NCBI GenBank assembly: GCA_034440615.1
Contig: JAOTOM010004631.1
Coordinates: 60,001-124,000 of the forward strand
Direction of reading: 5' to 3'
Length of the DNA: 64,000 nucleotides
DNA from: Ashinkailepas kermadecensis
Taxonomy: Eukaryota; Arthropoda; Thecostraca; Neolepadidae
The translations under genes and the position numbers were made by a program. A model generated the notes under the pieces. The model searched no databases. It worked only from the letters and a program-made list of their open reading frames with translations, and was not told the DNA's origin. Below, one piece after another: positions 48,155-62,095 of the stretch (the stretch's first letter is position 1; each line of letters starts with the position of its first letter).

Positions 48155-48215
48155 GTCATGAAGTGTTCAGGCGTAATAAGAGCCACACGGGTCCATCTGG
48201 GTGAAGCCGACGAAA
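48155..48215 (-). mobile_element. LINE 3' tail fragment
   Basis: On minus: GGCTTCACCCAGATGG, CCGTGTGGCTCTTATTACGC, then CTTCATGACTTTAATTGG. It matches the tail of the LINE family at 5940-6000. Heavily 5'-truncated. Confidence 0.6.
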
Positions 48216-50796
48216 AGATATTTGCGTTTATTTACTGTGTGAATATACTGTTTATTAAACTGCGTAAAGATGTGGGCCATCTTTGCCACGAAGATGTAGC
48301 TACTAAAGAAAGTTCCTTCCTCATTTTTAAGCGTTCAATCAAGTCACAGGGAAGCGCTAAGGAGGATATTTGAACATTTGCTACATATCCTGCTGATTGC
48401 AAAGAGGGAAAGAAATAACAGTGTGCCATGAAGATGTAGTGACTATGGAGTCTCACGAAGCTAATTTAAAAAAGCTTTACGAGAAAAACAAATCGTTGCT
48501 GAGCCGAAAAATATATCCATGTACCTGTTGATAGGTGTCCCAATTCACCTCTGTCTTGCCTACCGGCTCGACTTGATCAGGCCCGATCGAAAGTGATTGG
48601 GTGGGATGCGCTCCGAAACTGAAATTATGCACATTAGCTAAGCTGAAATCATTATTCATTTGTGAATTTAGGCCGTTCTTTGCGGCACTTTTTATTTCAG
48701 CATGGTAACTGGACTGAAATATGGCTATCGCGCCGCTGTGTTTTAAGTCGCCAGCTACCTTTTTGCGGAGACACTGGAAGACTTGGGGCAGTTAGCATTG
48801 CCGCCGCCCCGACCACAGCCAAAGGTGCGACCAGCCCCTCCCATCCCCTGCTCCTTTTTCATGCACTGGTTTCCTGCTCACGTTTATCCTGCGCTGGCCG
48901 CACATTTTCCGATGTAAAGCAATCGAGAGGTAAATATAAAGAAAGAACCGCTGGTATATTTATTTCTACCGGAGCTTCGGTAAAAGAAAAGGAAATTAAG
49001 TCACCCCCTCGCGAAGGGGCAATTTATTGTTGGGCATTCCCGTCGTCACGTGATATTTAAAATTGTTCATGCATGTGGGGAAAGGAGACACGCGGGTACG
49101 ATCATATGGGGGCACGATAAGACTAGAAATTTCAAAGTTCAGTTTGAAGGCAAAACATTTTTGTATCGGAAGCCATAGAACGTTGATGCCTTCGTGTTTT
49201 CGCCTGCCCGTACTTGCCATACTACTTCTAAAGTTGTTCGATCGACAACCCGGTTCTCGGACCTTTTCAGATATAAATATAAACTGCTCAGTGTATACAG
49301 AAGTGAATTTCATGGTGTGTTCTCAGCAGTGATAAAATTTTTCGTGAAATAGGGTGGAAAATACCATTTCCTGAACACTCAATTGACATCCTTCTCCAAT
49401 AAGTATCGACATCCTGCTCCTTGATGCGTGCTTATGAAGTCTTCGTGTCTCCTTTTTAACAGTATCTCGTTTATAAGTATGATGTTAATGTTCTTGATAG
49501 GGAATAGTGATGCACGAACATTTCGCAACGCAATTTCGGGTAAAGGGATTAACTATAATGTGATATGGCGTACGGTACCAGTTTATAACAGGTAATTTTC
49601 TCCCTGTCCCGAATATAGCTATTCCTAAATTATGAATCTCAAAGCAAATAATAAATGTACAGTCATAAGTACCTACTCCATTGGCTCAAATTTGAGTCTG
49701 AAGGACATCAAAAGCATTTTAAATGACACTAATTCCGTGGCATATTTCGACATCCTACTGTGCCTGTTTCGACATCTCACACCTAACGAAAAACCATTAT
49801 TTTAACCCTGGTTCTCAGCCAGTCTGTAGAACATATTTTATGTCTAGAACACTTGTTCATAAAAAAACTGCCGATCTCCTGAGACGCGCTTACCTTGTCA
49901 TGCAATTGGCAGCCACTTGTCACATACCCTCTCCCACACCACTAAGAGGCAAACGCAGTATATAGTTTCACTTCCTACGAGTTGCTTTTTTATTGGTTCC
50001 GCGCCGCCAGCCCAAGTCGCAGAATTTATCGGCAGCACTGGACAGGAACAGCCTTGAAATTTGCGACACCATGACCGTTTTCCCTGCCTTTTCGTGGAGG
50101 AACGGACGCCTCGGGTGGGGTCGGGGTGAGGTGGAGCGACACGACAGGATGGGGAGCGAACGTCGCCGGCGAGCGTCGGCTGACTGTTGGGATCTCACAA
50201 TGGCTGTGTGTGTTGATCTGTAGTCGATGGTCCGAGCCCTAACTAGACCATTTGGTCGCTACACAGACCGACTCACTTCGCACGGCGCGAGCGGACGGCG
50301 CCTCCACCATCACCTAGCTTTATTCCAATACTCCCGACGCCGGCAATCTGATAGTTCATGGGCGTCAAGTAACCCTGTAGTTGGCGCGCCCTTAAACCCA
50401 AATAATCAATGAATTTGATAGTTCCACTGCATCACTCCATTGATGGCATCCCACCCTACCCTGAATGAACCAGAAATGCAACCTGCGCTCACATGTATAC
50501 GCGTAAGATTTGATTTTTTGTATATTTTGTAACAAAATGTATTTCTATGAGGGACCTATCTAACAATACGTCTCTGGCAGCTCAGGTGGCATTCAGGGCC
50601 GAATTCAGCTCTGTGGGGTCCGAGATTATTTGGGTCCTTGATCGACATACTAAAGGTCCCAAGCCAGTGGCGCAGCCAAGATTTGTTCAGTGGGGAAGGG
50701 GCGAACATCTGAAGAGGGCCTCCTACCTACTTAGACCCCCTCCCCACAACTTTTCCGAAACACCTCGGATTTTGCGCACTTATTTAAAACGCCCTC
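48216..50796. other. Intergenic, possible hAT-like end near 50665
   Basis: No gene recognised. CCAGTGGCGCAGCCAAGA at 50664 resembles the end of a hAT element, but no partner end or duplication was found, probably because the long TA tract follows. Confidence 0.4.
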
Positions 50797-51810
<1,014 letters not shown>

Positions 51811-51814
51811 AACT

Positions 51815-52045
51815 ATCACTGAACTGTCTTTTTCGCCACCGCTGGGGCGGCCATTACCACTAGGCCGGCCGTCAACACTGGGGCGGCCGTCACCGCTGGG
51901 ATGGCTGTGACCGCTGATATGAACACCGTCGCTGAAGCGACCTTCGCCGCTTTGGCGGCCGTGGCCACTGGGACATGCATCGCCGCTGGGGCAGCCGCCA
52001 TCGATGTTCGGGAAGTCGCCTGGTAACGGTGTTTCTTCTTCCTCC
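51815..52045 (-). CDS. Possible exon with SGDGRP repeats (weak)
   Basis: On minus an acceptor-like GTTACCAG is followed from about 52026 by GDFPNIDGGCPSGDACPSGH and then degenerate hexapeptide repeats of the type PSGDGR to about 51830. The unit is 18 bp and diverged, with the reading frame kept open, which hints at selection. The frame ends at a TAG near 51787. No partner exon found; function unknown. Confidence 0.25.
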
Positions 52046-52199
52046 AGAAATGTCAGGTGATGACACTTTTTAGTCTCGCAGAAGGTCACGGCACTCTTTC
52101 AGGATGAATACGCATCATAGCGAGAACTGTGACAAACATCGATTTTTGGTGTTCCTCATTAAAGGTTTCCCATCTACAGGCAGATCTCTTTTAGCACTC

Positions 52200-54100
52200 T
52201 GGCTCTCTTCACCCTCATAGAGAGGACCTAACAAAATGCTTTTAGAGAACCGCTCTCATGGCTCCCGAATCCCTCAGGTGCCTATCCCAAAGCTTTGGAA
52301 CATCTAAGTCCAGTTCTATTTGGCTATCAGGGGCCCTATTCATCCGTCAGGAGCCGTTTCCAACTTTAATGGTCCATTCTCAGTCCTCGGCAAACATATC
52401 CAGCTTTCAGGGTCATCCTGCAGCTCCGAGACAGGCCTTAACACTTATAACAAACATTGCTAGCTATCGGAACTCTCCTTAGCTCTTAGGTGGCTCTGTT
52501 CTACCCTCAGGGTTCCTTTCAAACCTCTGGAGCATCGCACTCCAGTCCGCTCTAGCTCTCAGGGGCTCTTCCCATTCTTCGACTGACTTTTTGGTTACCA
52601 AGGACATTCTAGCTCTGAAACTAGCCTTCAGTATTCCTCACAACAATCGGTAGCCCTTAGGGATTCTCTTTAGATTTCAGGGGCCATGCTCTTCTCATCG
52701 GGACCCCTTCCAAGCCTCTTGGGCATCCCAGTCAAATCCGGTATAGTTAGAACTCAGTGGCCATTTTCAATCGTCAGTGGCCCTCTCCAGCTGGTTAGGG
52801 GCCCTTACCAGTCCTTGACAGTCTTTCTATTCTCAAAGGCTTTCTAGCTCTGAGGTGGGCCCTCAGTATTCCTCACAACCATCGTTATTCTCAGGGACTC
52901 TTCTTAGCTCTCAGGAGCTTTCTGAGCCATCAGAAGCCCTCTCAAGCTGCTATAGGTTCTTCCGTTATCGGAAAACCTTTTTTGGGGTTTCAAGCACATT
53001 TTATGCTCTGAGATTGGCACTCAGTATCTCTCACAGCAATCGCCACCCCACAGTGAATCTTTTTGGTTCTCATTGGATCTTTTTCATCCATTAGGGGTCA
53101 CTCTCAACCTCAGGAGAATCCCAGTTCAGTCTTCTCTGACTCTCAGAAATCCCCTTCCATCTCTCAGGGCCCTCTCCTGCTTTTAGCGCCCACATAGTTC
53201 ACAACAGACCTGTCTAGCTCTCATCCCGGGGGAATTTCAGCTCTGAGGTGGGTCCTCACTAGTCCTCGTCAGCTCTTAGGGGTCCTGTTCATCCCTCAGG
53301 AGCCCCTTCAAACCCCGAGAGCATTCTAGTCATGTCTGGCCCTCGGGCGCCTTGTTAATGCTTCGGGGGTCTCAGGGCCCTCAGTACCCTGATTATTTCT
53401 CAGCTGTTAGGGGCCCTTTCCAGCCGAGTTTGCTTTTCAGCTGACATGGACATTCCAGCTCTGGGGCGGGACGTCCCTGTCTCCACGGCTCTTGTCAGCC
53501 CTCAGGGTGGACGCCTTCAGGTTTCAAAGGCTCTTTCCACATAGACTGTGAGATGCGCTTTAATTTTACTCAGTTATATGTCTGTCCATACGCCTTGAGG
53601 GTCCCTTGCGGTCACCTGAAGTCGGTCACCTGGGAGGCCCCATCGGAATCGCTAGGGAGCGATTGCCCCTTCACCCCTTGGATACACCACTGCCTTTTAA
53701 CAGCCCGGGGCCCTTGCTTAGAAGCCCTTTATGTAGCGCCGGGAGCCCTCAGCTTCGGCCCGGATCGTCTCCGTAGCATGGGGCCTCTTTATCGGCTTGA
53801 GGCCCGCTGTTAGTTTTGAGCCCCTCTCCATCAGCTTGAGCCAAAGCCGATCCAGTGGCCCTGCACGTCCGACCCGGGGCTCCCTCCGTCGAATCAGGGG
53901 CTTTCTTTCACGGCTCAGGACAGTCTCCGTATGACCGGAAGCCCTGTTTGGCTACGACACTGTTCCAAGGCAGGGGCCGGCCAGTAACGTGCGCTTGAGA
54001 GTACGCTGAGGGCGCTCTAGGTGATCATTTTTGCCGTTCAAAGATGCTCAAGGCCCCTCGACATGCTGACGGGCAGGGGACACTAGCTCATATCCGCTCG
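52200..54100. repeat. Degenerate long-period repeat, CTCAGGGGCCC family
   Basis: A 1.9-kb block of short, loosely similar phrases (TAGCTCTCAGGGGCC, CTTCCAGC). A longer module beginning CTCTGAGGTGGGCCCTCAGT recurs diverged at about 52424, 52614, 52850, 53010 and 53238, each time followed by TCAC(A)(A)CAATCG-like text. Spacing varies from about 160 to 240 bp. It looks like an old satellite that has decayed. No gene seen in it. Confidence 0.6.
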
Positions 54101-54129
54101 TCTCCTCTAGTTGCGCCTTTGCCTGCATT

Positions 54130-54735
54130 TCTGCAACATTTAGAGACTATGTAGACTAGAGACTCTACAAGCCAGGGCAGGACGGATAGTAACCGCGACA
54201 CTCTTTAGATCATCTACATACAAAATTCGACTCGACCCAGGATGGACCTCACTATATACCAGACGACGCATACACAAGCTGATACTTTATCATAAATTAA
54301 GCGACTCAGAACAGAACACACCACACTATATCAATACCATCATACCTCAAACACGTGTGCACAAGATTGGTAGGGAACTTCGTAACGTCAGCCATCACAC
54401 AGTAGCTGCAAACCATACATCATCCTTTAAAAAATAGTTCTTCTCAGCTACTGGACGTCTCTGGAACAGCCTAAGCGAAATCACACGCTGTCTCCCCCAC
54501 ATCTCCTTCAAAAATGCGATTACGCAGCAGTTCGGTGTGCCCAGTCGACCAAAATTATACTCTTTTGGATGAAAGAAAGTAAACTCCCTCCATACCAGAC
54601 TTAGGGTTGATATGTCTCATCTAAACTCCCATCTATTTCTAATTCCAAAACGTACATCTCCCGAATGTTCTTGCGGCTGCCGAAGCGAAAATTCTAAATT
54701 GTCCAAATTACTTTGGCCCCCGAAATAAACTATTC
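54130..54735 (+). mobile_element. Non-LTR retrotransposon C-terminal fragment
   Basis: One plus-strand frame reads LQARAGRIVTATLFRSSTY, then LYTRRRIHKLILYHKL, FFSATGRLWNSLSEITR, LHTRLRVDMSHLNSHLF and ECSCGCRSEN. This is the usual order at the end of non-LTR polymerase proteins, including the final Cys/His-type motif. Two in-frame stops (about 54437 and 54571) show decay. No RT core upstream, so it is a fragment, and of a different family from the 6-9 kb LINE. Confidence 0.75.
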
Positions 54736-54739
54736 AACA

Positions 54740-55845
54740 ACAATTCACAACATTTCTGCCATAATTTTCCAGAATTCCAGCCACTAACCAAGCTTCATAT
54801 TCTGCTACATGGGGACGGATTGAGCGAAAACGACGGTCTGGTGGTGGCTTGCCATTTTCATAACTTTCTATTCGAAACGCATAGATTTGACATGAACTAA
54901 CATTGATAACCAGTTAATGATGGTCTAAAGTTGCACTAAATTGGGGTCGCGACCTATGATGGATTGGGCGATGGCTTCACAGATGATCTGTGGCGTCGGC
55001 GGTTAGGGATATATCAGAAAATATCCCATTGAGAAGAGTGTACTTATGTATATATTTTACTCCAGTGTCAATCCACACTTTCAGATAGGTGCCATGATTT
55101 AAGCACTTAGTGTTTTTGCACCACTCTGAGAAAATGTCCAGCATAACTGTAAGATGGTTGCAATAAACGTTATGATGATGATGATAATGATGATTTACGG
55201 TCCATGCTATCACATTAGTTGCCGACGTCGGACATTTGCTCTCAAAGGAAAGTGTTGAATATGAAAGTGATATATTTGCTGCATGATGAACAAATAATGA
55301 CAAATGTTACGTCCCTGCGCCGGATTTAATAAAGACTCCCATTATTTCGTCATGGTGATTTTGTCACACTTCAATTTTGCTCGTTTTCACTTTATCCCGG
55401 CGGATATTTATTCGTTTCACTTTTTGTTTTGTTCTTTACTTTCACATGTGACTGTGACGTACTTTGAATTCTGTCTCTCGACATTTTGCCGTGCACCACA
55501 TCACCATTACCGATAGGCAGCCCGCTCCGCCCGCGTTGTCACACGCCATTCCGTTGTGTGTAGATACCCGCGGACGAGGGCGTGTGTGTCTGTGTGTGTG
55601 TGTGTGTGTGAGAGAAAGAGAGACCGGTGTGGGCCGCGAAATTACCCGTGTAATCGTGTACCTGGGGCGGTTCCCACGGCGTGCGGCCTGGTGCGGTACA
55701 ACTACCGTGTAGTCGGCGGCAGCCGGCGATGGCCAGTGGTGACCCCTGCCGCGGCGGTGGTCGGCGGGCGCACGCGGCCGCCCACTGTGAGAGTGACAGA
55801 CGGTGACCGTCCGGTGTCCAGTGACGGTCGGCTGTCCGGCTGTCC
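54740..55845. other. Intergenic with a short GT microsatellite
   Basis: (GT)n at about 55588-55610, followed by a GC-rich stretch to 55800. No gene recognised. Confidence 0.45.
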
Positions 55846-56090
55846 AGTGACGGCGACCGTCGGCTGTCCGGCTGTCCAGTGACGTCGGCTGTCCGGCTGT
55901 TCAGTGACGGTGACCGTCGGCTGTCCAGGGACGGCGACCGTCGGCTGTCCGGCTGTCGGCTGTCCAGAGACGGCGACCGTCGGCTGTCTAGAGACGGCGA
56001 CTGTCGGCTGTCCAGGGACGGCGACCGTCGGCTGTCCAGGGACGGCGACCATCGGCTGTCCGGCTGTCCAGGGACGGTGACGGCCAGCTG
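55846..56090. repeat. About 24-bp minisatellite (GGCTGTCCAGGGACGGCGAC)
   Basis: About ten irregular copies of GTCGGCTGTCCAGNGACGGC. The final copy runs into TTTAGTGACTACCTGCGG, a short stretch that looks coding on plus (QLFSDYLRQLGEG). Confidence 0.8.
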
Positions 56091-56164
56091 TTTAGTGACT
56101 ACCTGCGGCAGCTCGGCGAGGGCTCGGTGACGCACGCCCGCCGATCAGGCGGCGCTGCGGCACG

Positions 56165-56700
56165 TGCTGAAAACTGGCGCGACAGGCTGTGGCAAGTCGT
56201 CTGATCAGTGTTTGACCGGTGATCAGGGACCATCCTTGAGACAGTGGCAAGTCGTCTGATCAGTGTTTGACCGGTGATCAGGGCCATCCGCGAGACGTGG
56301 GTGTCTGATCGTGTTTGACTGGTGATCGGGCCATCCTGGACAGTGGCAAGTCGTCTGATCAGTGTTTGACCGGTGATCGGGACCATCCTCGACAGTGGGT
56401 GTTGTCGTGTTTGACCGGTAATGGGGCCATCCTCGAGACGGTGGAAGTCGTTTCGTGTTTGACCGGGGACCATCGAAAAGTGGAAGTTCTGATGTGTTTG
56501 ACCGGTGATCAGGGGCCATCCTCGAGACAGTGGCAAGTCGTCTGATCAGTGTTTGACCGGTGATCAGGGACCATCCTCGAGACAGTGGCAAGTCGTCTGA
56601 TCAGTGTTTGACCGGTGATCAGGGGCCATCCTCGAGACAGTGGCAAGTCGTCTGATCAGTGTTTGACCGGTGATCAGGGACCATCCTCGAGACGGTGGCG
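56165..56700. repeat. 55-bp minisatellite
   Basis: About nine copies built on GTGGCAAGTCGTCTGATCAG and GTTTGACCGGTGATCAGGG, 55 bp apart in the right half and shortened in the middle. The left copy overlaps the end of the coding-like stretch at 56078-56180. Confidence 0.85.
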
Positions 56701-58300
56701 AACTGTGTGGCCGACGTCTGACCGGCGCCTTGGCCGCGGGCGGTGAGTCAGAAGCAGCGCAGTGGTGACGCGTGACGCACCGCGTCTTCACTCAGGTGAC
56801 GTCAGACAGGTGGTGGTGCCGACTCGTGGCTCAGTGGTCGGGCGCAGGTGCTGGGAAGTCTCCAACCAGTGCTGATTCAGGTCAGCCGAAGTGGGCGCTG
56901 CTGAACGGTGGTGGGATACACCGGCTGGTGGCAAATCAGCGGCTGGCACGCGGTAGCTGTGGGCAGCTTACCGCAGTCTCGACAGCCGAAGAGAAACCCA
57001 TGTGTCTGGGAACTGTGCCCGAGGTAAGGTGAACATCGGCCGCACACTAGGTACTATGTATCAGCCGTGACGATCAAATTCTCCGGATTTGTCTTGTGTG
57101 GACATCAGCTGAAAGTTTCCGGAGCATCTCAAATTGCCAAATGATCAAATGTGCTGCTTCGCGAATGCAAGTGAAGTTCTGTGCGCATCCCTTGTAGTGA
57201 GTTACCTCGGTTTTCGATGGCTTTGTTTATCGACTTCGGTTTCTCGGATACAAGTGAGCTGGCTACTCGACCTATAGTCGCGGGCTGCCATGGTATGGGC
57301 AACTACTGAAGCACCCACCCTGGCGCACATCACCGCGTTCCGTTGGTGCGATTCAACTGCTCTCAACACTAACAGTCGCAAGGAGCGGGCACGTGATGTG
57401 GATTCCAAGCTTACAGCAAAACTGACCGAACCCAAGGCTTCCGACACAGGCGCGGATTTCTGGCTTCGTATGCTCCTGGAGAGGCACGTGCTCCTTCAGC
57501 GTTGAATTGTGCACTTCCAACCAAACTCTGCCCACCCAAATTTCAATTGAAAAAGTTCAAAGCGCACCTCCCCTCCGATCAGCATATTTGTCGTCGAGCG
57601 GCGTTAGCAGGATCATCCAATACCGTGGTTCAGCATCACTGCTTCTTAAATACGTGATGTGCCCACAGAATCGTTTTATAAAACGACGCGCCCGGTTTTC
57701 AGTCACGTGCCCCACGCCTCTGTACTCCGGGCATAGACTGTGTACTCTGGGCATAGACTCTGTACTCCGGGCATAGACTATGTACAACGGGCACATAATG
57801 TGTACTCCGGGCATATATTATGTACTCCGGGCATGTGACCTGTGAAATCCTAGTTGTGCGGCCTAATTGTGGTCCCTTAGTTATCGATGGAAAGCCATAA
57901 ACGGTTCCTGATCATCGATGGTATCATATCATCTGGAAAACAAAATCGCCGGTCTGTACGCCCTTCATTATCCTGAGGACACAGCACACACCTGTCACTC
58001 ATGCACTACAATGAAGCCCTGTCAGAAACCCACCAACAACGCTCTGGGACCCAGCTGGACCCACCCGTGCTCTGCTTCGAGGAGGGTCCGCGTGCTGTCG
58101 TGGTCGCGCCTGCTCCCACGGCTGGCAGCAGCGGCTGACCTTTCAGCGGTCATGTTGCTGCTGGTGAACCGGTCGCTTGCCCTCTCTGACCCGGCATTTC
58201 GCACAGTTCACACTTCAGGCCGGGTCAGAGGCCAGGCGGCAGGCTCGTGCAGTGAACGACCAGTCGGGTTGGCGCGATCGATATGTAGATATATATAGTC
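56701..58300. other. Intergenic, minor array, possible short exons
   Basis: A 20-bp array of TGTACTCCGGGCATAGACT units lies at 57715-57835. A donor-like GGGCG|GTGAGTCAG at 56741 follows a short open stretch. On minus, 58200-58060 reads [20 protein letters not shown] to a possible donor. None is firm enough to call a gene. Confidence 0.35.
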
Positions 58301-58301
58301 A

Positions 58302-58304
<3 letters not shown>

Positions 58305-58378
<74 letters not shown>

Positions 58379-58430
58379 ATGGATGGACGGACGGACGGAC
58401 GGACGGACGGACGGACGGACGGACGAACGG

Positions 58431-58500
<70 letters not shown>
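58305..58500. repeat. Compound microsatellite (AT)n (GGAC)n (GA)n
   Basis: About 70 bp AT, then GGAT/GGAC tetramers to about 58436, then about 66 bp GA. Strongly purine-rich on plus in its right two thirds. Confidence 0.95.
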
Positions 58501-58502
<2 letters not shown>

Positions 58503-58519
58503 GTAGCAACTATGTCTCG

Positions 58520-58548
58520 ATCTTGGCATAGCTCAACTATGCCAAGAT
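58520..58548. other. 12-bp inverted repeat hairpin
   Basis: ATCTTGGCATAG (58520-58531) pairs perfectly with CTATGCCAAGAT (58537-58548) around a five-base loop, directly after the GA tract. Confidence 0.7.
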
Positions 58549-58549
58549 G

Positions 58550-61500
58550 GCTGCTCATAACATGGCTTTGCTTGCTGCATAACATGGCTTTGCTTGCTCA
58601 TAACATGATGGCCCTGATTGTGAGCCGATGCAATTGCTACACCGCATTGGATTTCTAACACGGCCGAAGGCCGGCCGAGCCGAGACCAGCCAGCCGGCAC
58701 CGTACTTGCGCACAGAAGAGCGGCACGACTTCGTGGCCGGGCCATCGAACACAATGGCGGCTGTGTGAGACTGTCAGACTGTCGGTGGGGGTGCTGAGTT
58801 CCCCTGGGTGGCAGCAGCCGGTCTGCAACGGGCCTGAGATTTCCGGCGTTACAGTGTAGCTCAGAGGAGCGATGGGAATGGGTCCTGAGGAGGCCATTGT
58901 TCCATTGGCGCGTACCAGTACAAGCACACATAGATATGTGGAGGGAGGTCTGTGGTGTGTATGACCGGTGATACTTTTCACGGGTATTCCGTTGTATGTG
59001 AATTGGCTCGGTAGCGTCATGCTATTCGGATGATTTCAGGTGCGATAACCGGTCATGCCGACGACGATGCGTAGTGTCGCCCAGGTCCACCATGTCTCCG
59101 AGGTAAGGCATAATCTGCCTGGCATCCTTGACTGGGATCGGTCAACACGTCACGCCGATAGAGATGGGTGAAATCAGCTTACTCGGCGCTACGATGTAGA
59201 TGTTGCTCCGCACAGGTATTATCAGTGGGTACTGACCTGGAGGGCAGGGTGACATATCAGCGCTATGCCATCTCCAGGACCAAGGGAGGAATACAATCAA
59301 AAACAATATATATATATATATCCCTCTCCAAGCATTTTTTTGCACGTTTGCTTCCCCTGTCACGTCTCTTACGAAGCTACGGATCACGTAAAATAGTCTG
59401 AAAAGTTCACAGACAACCATAAATCTGTCTTGAAGAGTTTCTGTGGTTGCAATGATTTGACTTAGACACAAATCGCCGTTTTTGTTATTGTAAAGAAGAG
59501 ATGCTTCAACATCGACGTCAATAGTCAATTACATACAACTTGAAATCGTGTAATTTCACTTGATGTCTACTTAAGCTTATTACAGTCTGTGCAATGCCTT
59601 GTGTAAAAATAGACCCTGAAATGGTTTAATCATGGATTTGTTTTCGAATCTAATAAGTGTGGTGGCCATCTGAAGGCATGCTAGTAGCTGCTGAGTGCCC
59701 GACTCTACATGATTGAGGTGACACGATGTGAATCTTGTTCTTGAGGTAGTGTGACAAACATTTTGCATTGTGCCATCTATCGAGATGTACTTGTGTACTA
59801 CAAATACCAAAATCTTCAAAAAGCCTAAAATCTGAGAGACGTTTGGAAAATCGGAAAAAAGCGCACTGGCAGTTAATAGACAGCAATTACATAAGTATTC
59901 AGAGCATATGTCCCGAATCGGCAATATAAAACAACTTCATATGTTTCCCATGTAAGCACCAAATGATTATTATAGAGCCACTGATAGCTTTTCAAGACCA
60001 ACAAAGTGGGTTTTGAAACTGCGGGTGGAGTTCAGAGGCGGAACTGTCGGGGTAACCAATTAGTTTCGTGCACTGGCGCTGGCCGGTGCATTAATTTTTG
60101 CCACCTTCACCAGCGCCGGGGGTTGCTGAGACCCGTACCGTTTCCAAACGAAAGGTATCACGGCACGAAATGAGAACCAGCGTGTTGCACGTGACGTGGT
60201 CTTGAGATTTATACGCGCCTTTGATATTTGTGGTAATTTGTTGACTTAGGTTAGTAATATAAGTCACTTTTCACAAAAGTCGAGCGTTTTCACGTCTAAT
60301 TGTCCCATGTGTCAAACGAATAACCGCGCTTAAGCTCATCAATAAACATACCAAATTACAATGGGATACTAACACGATTTGCCACGTTTCAACCCATTCA
60401 CCCGTAGGTTCACGATCAGATGAGGTCGAAGGTTGACCTCGTTTCGGAAGATTCCAAATTAGTGCCAGCAAATACTATTTTCTGGTGTTCAGTGGTACAG
60501 CTGGACGCCAAGTCCAATATAAGCGTCAACATGAACCCCAGGGTTATTTATAAGCCCAAAGTCATGTAGGGTTCAGTAGGCTTAAAGATCTCGAAATACC
60601 TTGGGAAGGTCGACGACCTATCGTTAGGCGTCATAAGCGGACATAATACCGGTGGCGCCGCTCTGGTGGTGGGTTTGTGAAGGAACACCACCAGAGTGGG
60701 CTTGCTCTGATTAATGCTACATTCTGGTTTCTAGACGAGGTGCAAGTAATTTCCAATGGTCCAATTTGAACAACATTGAAACAAGCTCTCTTATGATGTG
60801 TGGTTCGTTTTATTATCAAATCATTTCACCTTGTCACTTTGCCCTTAAAGTGAAATTGGAGCAATTGGCAACTCAACATCTTGTGATAAAAACGTGTCAT
60901 ACATCTTCTGTGTGACGTCCTGACAATTTCCAATGTTCTTAACTGAACGAAAATCGAACGTGCTACATTTCTATATCATCTTGAATAACTTCCATGAAGG
61001 TTTAACCCCGTCACTTTTGCGCTCAATTCCAGAATTTGTGTCCCAAATTATCACAGTGTATCACTTTAAATTGTATATCAGATGTTCTACATTACCGAAT
61101 TAATTTCCAATGCTCTTAAATAAACCGGCATAAAATCTGCTGCCTTCTGATGCCATACTCGACTACTTTTATAGATATCTAACCCTGTCATTTTTGCACT
61201 CAATTCCAGGATTTATGTCTGAAATTATCACATTGTATTCCTTTTAATTGTATATCATGATTTTTAGCAATTAATTTAATGGCTCAAATAAAACGGCATA
61301 AATAGTGCTTCCGATGCCATACCATACTTTTATAAATATTTAATGCTTTTTTTTTTGCGACATCATTGACGTTCTGGCATGGCTCGATGCAAGTCAAGCG
61401 CCGACAGTTGCTGCCTAGAGGATCCGTAGGGCTTCCGAGCGGTGGCATGACAAAAAGTAAAGTTCTACCCTTCAACAAAACTAAGCAACATCGGCTCTGC

Positions 61501-61995
61501 CAATCCAAAATAGTGTAGGAGAAATTCACGGTTGTAGATGCATTCTTTCCCTTCAACGCCCATAAGCGTAATCTTCTTAAACAATTTCGTGAAAACCTGT
61601 CGGCCTCAACTCTAATGGTGGCGGAACTCATGCCAGACACATCGCCTATCGTTTCAAGTATGAAAATATGCCTGTAACTTTGACGTTGGGGCCCATTAAC
61701 ATTCAGGGAATAAGAATCCGCGCCCCGTCATATTATTAATGGCGGGCGGTTGGGGACGGGTCGGGGGCCGCCGGCGGCCGGCCGTCTATGGTTGAAAATA
61801 GTTCCAGAAGGAAATACGGAAAGTAACAATATGCGCAATATGTCACCTAAGTGACAATAAAATTTACGTCTGAAGGCAAGCTAACTTTCATAAATGCACT
61901 TCGCATCATATTTCATGGAGACAGTTTCATAAATTGTAACTATATTCTTCGCGCACCCACTAGTGAACATCCGGGCGCGCTTGTCGCGGGCGCAT
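58550..61995. other. Intergenic, nothing recognised
   Basis: Frames of 60-130 codons on both strands show no recognised domain. A short duplication of ACATGGCTTTGCTTGCT lies at 58560-58590. Nothing else notable. Confidence 0.5.
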
Positions 61996-61999
61996 GCTT

Positions 62000-62095
62000 C
62001 AGAGTTCTTGAATGGCATCAGGAACCTACCTATTTTCTTTCTTTACTGGAGATTCCCCGATGTCCGCATTATCATTGCGTCTGACGCCTAACGTG
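62000..62095 (+). repeat. Dispersed repeat, copy 2
   Basis: Closely similar to 4188-4290 in the same orientation (GAGTTCTTGAATGGCATCAG, then TTACTGGAGATTCCCCGATG here). Confidence 0.65.
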
